From NCBI GenBank assembly GCA_936450465.1, contig OW388293.1:46924040-46988039 (forward strand): DNA of 64,000 bases. The letters run 5' to 3'. This stretch comes from Gibbula magus (Eukaryota > Mollusca > Gastropoda > Trochida > Trochidae). This document shows, one piece after another, positions 12,701 through 24,600 of the stretch. Each line of letters opens with the position of its first letter. Within the stretch, counting starts at the first letter, position 1. Position numbers and translations under genes: made by a program. The notes under the pieces are model-generated. The model had not been told where the DNA came from. It did no database searches and saw only the letters and a list, made by a program, of their open reading frames with translations.

Positions 12701-15700
12701 TATCAATAATATTTACTCGGTTATTTTCAACCATATGGGTAATAACTATTTTTATTTACTCATTATTCCCCCTAAACATGTGTAAATCCAGCTTTCCCCA
12801 CAAGGCATAGCATACACTAGTCTCTATCATTGGCTAATTTAAGCATTACTGCATTTCCTCATCATTTTGTGCAAGCTCGTCAGCATGCTGCATCTCAACT
12901 CCTGTCAGAAATCTCCTTACAATATACTTCTGTGGATCTCTGTAGCTCAGTCCGTTGACTGCAGGATATAATTTAAATGGGCACGGCCATTTTAAAAATA
13001 GAGCCATGGGCTCTGTAGCTCATCAAGATTTCATTGATTATTATCTAAGGTTGACTATCTAAGTTATATCAAGTAATACATTGTTATCAAGAAAAAAATA
13101 GGTTTTTTAGACCATGACTCCTGTGACCCAACTTTGGAATCACAGGGTCACCAATCCTACAATTACAATTTCACCTTTCTACAGCTTTACGTACTTAAGA
13201 TAAAGATGAAAATATTTGGGTCATGACCCGTGACCCCATTTTGTGACCCCATGACCCCATTTGGGGTCATGGGGTCACAAAATGTACAATTTAGTATCCC
13301 CATTGGCCAAGGAGTATGTTCACAACTTTTCAGCTCTCTAGACCTTTTGGAACTGGAGAAGAAGATGTAAATAGGTTTTTAAGGCTGTGACCCCGGTAAC
13401 CCCATTTGGGGTCATGGGGTCACGAAATCTTCAATTTAGAATCCCCATTGGCCAAGGAGTCTGTACACAACTTTTCAGCTCTCTTGACCTTTTGGAACTG
13501 GAGAAGAAGATGAAAATAGGTTTTTAAGGATGTGACCCCGGTGACCCCATTTGGGGTCATGGGGTCACGAAATCTACAATTTAGAATCCCCATTGGCCAA
13601 GGAGTCTGTACACAACTTTTCAGCTCTCTTGACCTTTTGGAACTGGAGAAGAAGATGAAAATAGGTTTTTAAGGATGTGACCCCTGTGACCCCATTTGGG
13701 GTCATGGGGTCACGAAATCTACAATTTAGAATCCCCATTAGCCAAGGAGTCTGCACACAACTTTTCAGCTCTCTAGACCTTTTGGAACTGGAGAAGAAGA
13801 TGAAAATAGGTTTTTAAACATGTGACCCCTGTGACCCCATTTCGGGTCATGGGGTCACAAAATCTACAATTTAGAATACTCATTGGCCAAGGAGTCTGCA
13901 CACAACTTTTCAGCTCTCTAGACCTTTTGGAACTGGAAAAGACGGACGGACGGACGGACGCCATCCCATGCTAAAAATTCCAATCGGCTAAGGAGGCTGC
14001 ATACAACTTTTCAGCTCTCTAGACCTTTTGGAACTGGAGAAGAAGCTGAAAAAAGGTTTTTAAGGATGTGACCCCTGTGACCCCATTTGGGGTCAAGGGG
14101 TCACGAAATCTACAATTTAGAATCCCCATTGGCCAAGGAGTCTGCACACAACTTTTCAGCTCTCTAGACCTTTTGGAACTGGAGAAGAAGATGAAAATAG
14201 GTTTTTAAGGATGTGACCCCTGTGACCCCATTTGGGGTCATGGGGTCACGAAATCTACAATTTAGTATCCCCATTGGCCAAGGAGTCTGCACACAACTTT
14301 TCAGCTCTATTGACCTTTTGGAACTGGAGAAGAAGATGAAAATAGGTTTTTAAGGATGTGACCCCTGTTACCCCATTTGGGGTCATGGGGTCACAAAATG
14401 TACAATTTAGTATCCCCATTGGCCAAGGAGTATGTTCACAACTTTTCAGCTCTCTAGACCTTTTGGAACTGGAGAAGAAGATGTAAATAGGTTTTTAAGG
14501 CTGTGACCCCGGTAACCCCATTTGGGGTCATGGGGTCACGAAATCTTCAATTTAGAATCCCCATTGGCCAAGGAGTCTGTACACAACTTTTCAGCTCTCT
14601 AGACCTTTTGGAACTGGAGAAGAAGATGAAAATAGGTTTTTAAGGATGTGACCCCTACAATTTAGAATCCCCATTGGCCAAGGAGTCTGCACATAAAATT
14701 TCAGCTCTGTGGAGTCATTGGTTCTGGAGAAGAAGTCGAAAAAGCGAAAAGTTTACGGATGGACGGATGGACGGATGGACGGATGGACGGACGCCGGACA
14801 CCATGCCATGACATAAGCCCATCGGGCCTTTCAGGCCTGATGAGCTAAAAATGAGAAAAAATTGCAACATCAATTGGCTGGGGCAAGGAAGCTAACTGGA
14901 GATACCTCAAAAAGAGGATAAAGCCACCATCAACGCATGGGGATGTCCACAGAGGGACCCGATTATTGTGTTACAGGTTTTGGGGGTTAGACCCCCTTCA
15001 TCAGACTCAAGGGAGACTCAGACTGGGGCAAGGGAGCTAACTGGAGATAACTTACAGTAACTGGTGAGGGTCCTGCAATCAAGCCATGAATTGTGACAAA
15101 TTGCATACAGATTTAAATTTGCCAGTGTTGGAGACTGGCACAAGTTATGCCTTGCTGAGCAGGTTGGTGTTAATCAGGAAATTAAACACCTCAGTGAGCT
15201 CCACGCAGTCAACATAATTGACCCAATTATCTGGCAAAATAAAAATAAAATTAAAGTCCAACAGCCAATTGTTTACTTTGTATGAATATACACCACCAAC
15301 CTGGTTTCTTGGGCAGCTTCACCTCCGTGACTTCACCAAATTTCTCAAAATGAGTTGTAAGTTCTTTCACCTGAATCTAAGAAAACAACCGTCATTGACA
15401 GATGATATAAATACATTAGAACGAAATGAAAAACATCACATGAAATCTTGGTTCAGTTCAGTTTAGAACCAAGAAGGCATCAAATAAAACATGTCTTCTC
15501 TTGAAAATAAAGTCCAATGAACGTTAAACGGGAAAAACTGACGCAGGACGCCATGCCACGGTATAAGCCATAAGTTTGGTGAAGCTAGCATGTATAGTTT
15601 GGGAGATACGCTCAGCACAAAATGACTACCTCACAGAGTAACTGTTAAGTCATGTTTCCATGGAAACCGCCAAAAATATAATTCAGAAATCAGTTTAACC

Positions 15701-18700
15701 CTCAAAAGGCACAACTAGAGATCATGGCTAACATATGTAGCAAGTTTGGTAAAGCTAGCATGTATAGTTTGAGAGATATGCTCTGCACAAAGTCTTGTGA
15801 CGGAAGGACAGAATGAACGCTTTATATCCAGCCTTACGCTTACGCTGTAAGACGGGGATACAATAATCTAACAGCATAAGGCAAAATGTAGGAAATGCAA
15901 TTTCCATTTCACTATATTCATAATATTTAAGAATTAAGAACAATCAAAAGGGAATCCAAAAATTAAAAAAACACTGAACTGTTACACATGTTTTATAGTT
16001 TTTCAAATTTAAACAACAAAATAAATGTGAAAGAAATAGAATTGACTAAAAATGAAGATAAAAATATCAATATAAAACATATAAAATATTTCATAAACTT
16101 ATATCAGTGAAAATACTGACATTTTTCATCCAGTACATTTAAAAGCTGATCTTATTCATCATTCTCAGATAATTCAATTCTTAGAATCTCTTCCGATGTT
16201 AACATACCTGAAACGATAGGTTTCTGACAATGAGGCGACATTTCTTCAACAGTTTCTGGGGTGCCTCCACAAACTCTTTTGATAGTTGAACAGCTGAGAG
16301 CTTGTGTCCTGAAAATACAAACTTAAGTAATGGAATTCCTCACACTTATCTGCTTTGGGGCCAATTTACAGGATCAAAACTCACTACCATAAAGAATATT
16401 CCTAGTTTAGCAATTGGCAAAAAATAGGCTAACACAGCTTAAAAGTTATACAGAAAGTTTCCCAAAATAATAAATGATTTTTTTAACACAATCCCAAATC
16501 TATTTCCATTTTTCTACCAATATTTTTTCAGACCGAAAGAATTACTGAAGATAAAGATTTCGAAAAATATATTTCACCTGCAAAAATTGGATATGAACTG
16601 TAAGAGTGGCATTGGCATTATATGCAACTTCTTCATACACAGGTGGAAATTCTTTTACGATTCAAGAAGACATGGACTTACAAATGTTTTTGTACTGAGT
16701 CACGAGGCTTTGCTTGTAAGTCAAACCAATATCGTGCATCATTAATAAAAGTGGACATTCGGTAAGTCAGTGACCTTGGACTTACAGATCTTTTAACTCT
16801 TCCTTAAAGGCGCTGTAGCACGTTTTTTGCAAAATTTATTTTTTCAAATTTCCCATTTATAATGATAGTTTATGTCATTTAAATTAACTTTAGAGGGTAA
16901 AACGTCTTATTACACAAACAAATTATCTGTAGTGGTAAAAACTATGTTGCGTATAAAGCAAAAATTGCATGGCGGCCATTTTATTGTGAACACAATTTAT
17001 TATTTTGTATTACAAAAACGATTCCCATGGCTTAACCAAAACATGTACACTCGTTTTAAACTTTATTTTCGGAGGAGAAAAGGATGTTTTACTATTGGTG
17101 AAATTATTTTTCAAATACATTTCATCAACTTATTTGAGCAAAAAAACGTGCTACAGCGCCTTTAACCCTTACGTTGCGTATATATATTTTACCATTTTTA
17201 GCCCCTGTGGCAGAATTTACAGGCTCGCAGCAGTAGTTTGGGCTTTGGCACTAACTAGCTCTGCTGGCGGAATTTCCAGGCGGCGATTCCGGTATCGTTT
17301 TTACAAAATATACCGCATCTACATGGCGAATAAGGACTATATACGGGCGTTCAATACAAATTCAAGTAGCGACACCCGTACACAAATGGCTAATTCACAC
17401 CCGAAACTTTGAATGAATTTTCTATGTGTTTTCGTTTTTATTCTATTACTTTCGAAAGATTGTCTTTAATTCGGGCCTCGTAACATCATAAATACGAAAC
17501 GAAAAAAATTCCATTTATATACGGAATTGAAGACAAGATGTCTAGCTTCACAATGATATAAAAATTATTAGAATGCGACCTTTGGTTATAATTCTATAGC
17601 TATGTAAAGTTTGTCTTTATTTCCACCAATAAAATCGTAAATACTTACAACATGTATGCGGCATTGCGAACGGTCGTTCATCGCACTTTTCCAAGAAATC
17701 ATAATCTCGAACCAGTTGACAAATAAGCACATGTCAACCCTAATATGGTTATGTCGTTTTACCTTTCAAATAAAAGCTAACCTCGAACCATAACTGATGA
17801 AAATATGTTGATTAGTTTGTGTGCCGTTTGGTTTCACATGCCTCTCAGAAAGGTAAAATTGTATCTTTATTTCTGTGAAATAATTATGCGCATTTTATAT
17901 AGAATAAAAGATTATTCTTTTTGGTTTATTGTGATATAAAAATCATGAAAATGCATTCAGTATTTTAGCCTTGATAAATGTGTAACAAGTTGTGAAAATC
18001 GCCGATTGTTAAAGGGATTGTCGGTGTAAACGTGCCCTTTTCCACGGCGCTTGCTGTGTCTTTATTATTTTTTTGACATTTGCTAATTTTATATGGGAAT
18101 GTAGTCCATTGTTTCCCCTTTATTTTGCCGTATTTTTTTTTGAAAACAAACAATTCGCTCACATGATATGAAGTGCGGGAGTAAGGCGAGTTAGCGATTT
18201 TTTTCCCCGTCTCGCGAGATGCGAGGCAGATAGCAGTCTCGGGCGAGGCAAACCCGACGCAATACAAACACGTGGGTGAAAATAGCCTCAAGCGAATTAA
18301 TGCTTCGGGGGCTAAGCCCGACATAATTGGCCTTTTGTAAAGCTAATTATCGATGCGTTAAGGATCAACAATGCACACGCAAATTGGTGTGAATTTTGCT
18401 GGACGTTCTGACCAGACACTGAACAAAGCTTTATTCTCATTGCGGGCTGCGAGGCATAAATACAGCCATTCTCATGCAGTGAGTCGCGGAAACAACCGAC
18501 TCGGGACCCGGTATGGGGGATAGAAAAGTACTTAGACAGCCGTGAATTCTTCTAAGTAAGCGAACCGGGATCCGTATTGAGGTACCTCGGAATCGCTTAT
18601 AGCCCGCCCGGATAATTCCGGGATTCGCAAGTTAAGGGTTAAGACTCTTACACTGTTTTCAGTGCTCGAATATCCATAAAACCGTGTGATACCTATATAA

Positions 18701-21609
18701 GATTATCCTACCTTTGATTGTTTTATCTTGCAACTTCTTGATGGCTCGATTGGCATCCCGAATACACTTGAATTTGAGGAAGGCGGTCGGCACATTCCTG
18801 TCTTCAACTGGATATACGATCTTCGATACTTTCTTTACATTGCTGAAGCAAACAATTACGTACACTGAAGTAGAAAAACAAAGGGGAGAAGTAACACTAT
18901 CTCACAGTGTGTAGGCCTGGGTCAATTAGAATCAACATGATCTCACAGTCATAGGCCCAGGTAATGTAGAATTAACACTGTACAGGCGTATGCCAAAGCC
19001 CTATAGTTAAACAATAAACTGCACAGGTGAGTGAATAAAGAAATTGCATTGATCTTATAAACTTAATCATTCTCCTCCCACGGAGGTTACTACCTTCAGA
19101 AGTTCTATCGTCACCTCTGTTATATTTAGCCTACTTTCTTGGCTAGAAATGGAGAATCCTGATTGGTTGCATCAGAAGTTAGTTGTGCAATCACTGAGGT
19201 TGTTTCAAACTGAGCATGCTTTAATGACTAGAGATGCTTCATCTGTGCACAAGTCATACTGTTTAAAAGACAGAATTGAGTCAAAGATATAAAATGATGG
19301 TTTATTGGACAAAGATAAGCACGTTACCTGTGTCATAAACTATCTTCCAGGGTACTGTGCAAGAATAGCGAAATATCGCTAAAATATAACAGAGGTTATG
19401 CTAGAGAATCTGAAGGGAGTAACCTCTGTTGGAAGAGAATGAAACTTAAGATACAATGATGGTACCCAGACTACCCACCTTGCTGAAACTAAACTTTCCA
19501 TCTGTTCTGTGGGCAGCTCATCATCAAAGCCTGTCAACACTACGATCTTAGCTTTCAAGTACTTTGTATCCTGCTTTGTCACTGGCTTGGATTTGTTTGG
19601 AGGCTTCTTATCTGTAAAAAAATAATCAATAGATGGAAGAACATATTTTCAACAATCCTATAATATTGCAGGGATGGCAATAAAGTTAATAAAAAATAAG
19701 ATTCAGCTAGATTTCTTTGAATAAGGTTCTTGGTTGAAGAGGAATTGACAATAAAGAAGTAATCCTAATCTGGCTTTTCTTAGCTTTATATTGGCTGAAA
19801 ATTGGCATCTCTGGTTATATTGTTTTTTAAATTTCATTTAGAAAAAGTGTAAATGTTTTAAATAGAACATGAAAACTACATAAGAAAAACAAGCAATTTC
19901 AAGATTCAAAACTTGCAGCTGTATTACAAAACTACTTTTCTCCATGACCAAACTAATTGTAAATTTGAGAAAATCAAAAAGTGGTGTAAAAAAGCAATGG
20001 TAATCTTCGACTATATATCTACCACTTTGTTTATCTTCGTCCTTTTCTTCTGTTTCATTTTCTGTCTCATCACTGTCATCATCGCTGTTTTTGTTTTGTT
20101 TCTTGCCTGTTCTCCTTGGTTTTTTCTTTTTGAAATCTGCATAGCTCACAAACAACTTCCGACCATCATGTGACTTAATACTGTCCTTAGCTTTGGCAGC
20201 ATCCTCGCTGAAAGATTTCAAATCTTTATTTAACATACAGAATAAGCATGGGATTTTAGAAGAAATGAAAATTATTGGCTATTCTTAAGATATCATTGAT
20301 TGATTATAATAAACATTCGGTTGACACCTTAATACTTAATATTACTTTTGTGTGCCAATATTTATATTGGAAAATGATATGCTCATAAATATGAGGTATG
20401 AAGTCCAACTGACTGATAAAATTTAGTTTAAAGGTTTCTTCATCAGTCACTTCTTTTCATTGGTAACCAACAGGTTACAGGTATAACTACATTCTGTATG
20501 CAGTGATTGTGTCACAATAAAAACAGTTAGAAATCATATTTAAAAAAATACTTAAAAGATGTTGTTCATATAAATTTGACGCGAAGATATATCCGCAATC
20601 ATGTCACATGATGTCATTACGGAACATTAAGCCACAGTAAAGCACCTAGAGGCAATTTGTAGTACCGATATATCAGTTTCAATTTATGAACACTTACATC
20701 AAAGCAAACTTCACGTAGCCAAACCCTTTGCAATTACTGGAATCTGTAAAATATAATTTGACACAGTTTCAAAGATTGTTCAAGTTGATTAAACAAAATA
20801 ATTTTAAGTTTGTTTGTAAAGTAATTAGGTAAAGAAAATATCACCAGTTAAATGTAATACTGTTATCTAAAAGGATGTCATTGGAAGAGGAAACTTACAC
20901 ACTGAAATGGGAGTTAATAAATGCGTTTACATTATGAAATAATAACAAAGAAAAGGTGAGAACTGCACTTTCCCTGACTCTCATAAAATGTCCCCTGTAT
21001 CTCGGATGGACGCACAGACGCAGCTCAAACCTATATCCCCCTTCCACTTCGTGGCGGGAGATATAAATATTGATTACTGACACATATGCTAGACAAACAA
21101 ACCCTAAAAATGTTTGACAGGGATCAAGCACTAAAAACAATTTCATAATGATTATTTCATACAAAAGACCGGACTGAATATGCCCCATTGGGCTAAAAAA
21201 AAGTCCACTAAATAATATCCCTCAGGGTTCAAGACAGTCAAGCTGTTCAGTAGTCCAGCATGCTAGACGTCTTCCTACATTGACTGCACAGTCATCGCAC
21301 AAAAACCGACGTTCATATTATCTGAACGGGATGCGGTGATTTCGTAGGCCAGACCAGTTCGTAGGAGAGGAGAATTCGTAGGAGTCGTGAATTCGTAGGA
21401 GGTGAATTCGTAGGAGGATTAAAAAATATATCATAAAGTTATATTTAAACTTGTAAATATTCGTTTGACTGTTATTATTTAGTACTTTAGTACTTTTGTT
21501 TTGGATACCATGTCATGTTGATAGATTGCAGTACGAGACGAACAATGTCAATTTACGAAACTAACAGTTGTATCATCAATCGATTTATTTTCCAAGTAAA
21601 CTATTATGT

Positions 21610-21646
<37 letters not shown>

Positions 21647-24600
21647 TATACGAAACTTGTGACCTTTGTGCAGAAAAATGAAGCGTCATAAAATATATAA
21701 AAACAGAACCAATTCATATATGTCAATCTTTTAATAAATAGTGTATCATAATGACCAAATATAATAACAACGATGCACAAATTAGCACATTATTTCTTTG
21801 CAGTACACTGCAGTCTTCGTCTTACAGTATTCCTACAAAGAACACAGAGAGCCATGGTTGATGCAGAATGATTTAATTTTTCGGTCTCGTATATTATATA
21901 TACCTTGTGTGTGTGTTTGTATCCGAAACTGAGTCAAAGTTCGAGTCCGAGTAATAAGCCTACTCACCAAACTTTAAAAAAATTGTGTGTGATGTTTTGA
22001 TTGCTAAATACTCAATAAAGAAATATAAATTTGGAAGTATGTACACGAACAACAAAACAAAGGATTATATGACTGTTGACGACTTACCGTTTCTTCTTCG
22101 CCGCCGTCTGCTAATCTCCAGTTGTAGTCATAGATGTTGTGTAAATGTGTAATGCTATTACCGTATTCGCCGTAATAGAAGCCCTGGGCGTTTAAAAAAT
22201 TGGGAAAAGAGGGCGTTTATTAAATTGACTTTAAAAACTCGTAAAAAGGGGGCGTTTATTAAAAAAATGTCTGTTGATGTCCAACAGAAAAAGAAACATC
22301 GATTTTATTTCAGAGTTTTAATAAAAATAAATGTATTAAATACATGTAAAGAAAAGTTAAATATCGCAGTTTATTATTTGTATCAAATTTCAACCAGTAC
22401 CAATACACAATTTGCAATGGCAATTGAAACTAATTAAACTCACGAAGATACATTGAGTAATTGAATCCGCCATCTTGTCGGGTCATTACTCTTATCCAAT
22501 GAAACTTTAGTTCGCTAGGAATCTAAATATAACCACCAATGAACGGCAGCATAAACACAATCAGCTGATAAGTCGTGGTGCAGAACGATTATGTAAACAC
22601 TATTCCCGGGTCATGATATACTTTATTTATATCACATTGACAACTACACGTGAACGAAATAACGTTCATGACAAATTTGCGGTCAGTGTGCTAGTGTCAT
22701 CTGTAGTTGTGGGAATCTTCCAAGAGAGTTGAGCAAGACATTTTCCTGTTTCTGTAAACATGGCTTTTGCATAAAAAGTGTAGTGACTGATCGTTACAGA
22801 CCTTCGACAGTCGCCGGGGGACTTGAAATACCATGTACCTTACACTTTACTGGACATAAGAGGTTGATAGCAAGATTGAAAACTCTTCTTCAATGAAACA
22901 TCAGTAAGATAAGTCGATACAAAAGAGGGGCGTTTATTAGGGGTCATTTTCCGCGAGTCAAAAATGGCTTAGGGGGGCGTTTATTAGGAGAGGGCGTTTA
23001 TTGGGATGAATACGGTACTGGATTATGATCATACTTACCGGATTCTTTTATTTATTTACAAAAAAAACTCGACCGAAGTAAATAACTAGAATAGCGTTTG
23101 CGGGAGACTGCAAAAGCAGAGCAGCTCCGAAACTTTGGGTCTCGCCTTTCCCTGTTCCGCCTTCTCCTCAACATAAATAAAAAGGAAATTTCTTTTGACA
23201 AAATTTTGTTCATTATTCAAGTTATTCTAACAAGTTGAATCATCACTGGGGTCACTTTTTACAACTTTGTTCTTAAAACCTATTTCTGATTTCAAAATTG
23301 GTTCAAAAGATTAACATGGACTTAACCAATATATCATGACCTTGAACTTTGACCTTCAAAGTCACACCATCAATGATTACTTTTCATTGTGTATAACAAT
23401 CATGCAATGACTCAAAGTGTTCATTGTTTACATAAGGCATATTCACAATAGCACGCTTAAGTTGTGACCTTGCTGTGACCTTGACCTTTGACAGATTTTA
23501 GCACAAAAAAAATTCAAATCTTGGTCTTACTCCATAGTTGATATATACAAAATAAGAGCCTGACAGCACAAACATGTTTGAAGTAATCGTGTTTACAAGG
23601 ATTATTGTAATGATTTAAGAACTCATGACCTTGACCTTTGACCTTGAATGTGAACATTTCAAAATCATTCCTGAGATTTATAAGAAAGAAGCTATGAATA
23701 TGATGTGTTAATACCTTCTTGGGAAAAGGTTATTTAGTAATTTCAGAACCGGTGACCTTATTTGATATACACCAAATAAGAGCCTGATAGCACAAATATT
23801 TTTCAAGTTATCGTGTTTACAAGGATTTCTTTAGCGATTTCAGAACTTGTGACCTTGACCTTTGACCTTGAAGTTGAAGATGTCAAAATCATCCACCAGG
23901 TTTATAAGAAAGAAGCTATGTATATGAGGTGTTAATACCTTCTTGGGAAAAGGTTATTTCATAATTTCAGAACCGGTGACCTTGCCCATATTTCGTGACC
24001 TTGACCTTTTAAATTCAAGGTCACACAATCAGTGATCACTTTTCATTGTGTATAACAATCATGTAATGATTCAAAGTGTTAATAGTTGAAATAAGACATT
24101 TTCGCAAAAGCATGCTTAAGTCGTGCCCTCGCTGTGACCTTGACCTTTGACGGATGTTAGCGAAAACTTTTTCAAATCTTGGCCATATTTGATATACACC
24201 AAATAAGAGCCTGATAGCACAAATATTTTTCAAGTTATTGTTTTTACAAGGATTTCTTTAGCGATTTCAGAACTTGTGACCTTGACCTTTGACCTTGAAA
24301 ATGAACATATCAAAAAAATTCCCCAGGGGCATAAGTAAGAAGTTATGTATATGAGTTCTCAAAACCTTCTAGGAAAAAAGTTATAGCGAATACAAAACGC
24401 ACCGGCGGCGGCAACGGAAACTGCGCAAAAACTGATAGCAGCTCCGACTAAGTCGGAGCTGCTAATAACAACACTGAACACACGATTTCTTTTATTGAAC
24501 ACAAAATGCAACACAGCGGACAAGTAAACACGTTTTATTGACAAAATATCATTTAATAAGTTAATAATAATTTAATTGTAATAATATTATACCATAAAGT

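Noticed and set aside
13574..13964. Minus-strand ORFs in the 145-bp array
   Set aside because: Repeat-derived frames that simply repeat with the unit; no gene structure.
13100..14850. CRISPR-like array of regularly spaced repeats
   Set aside because: Contiguous 145-bp minisatellite without unique spacers, in an animal genome.
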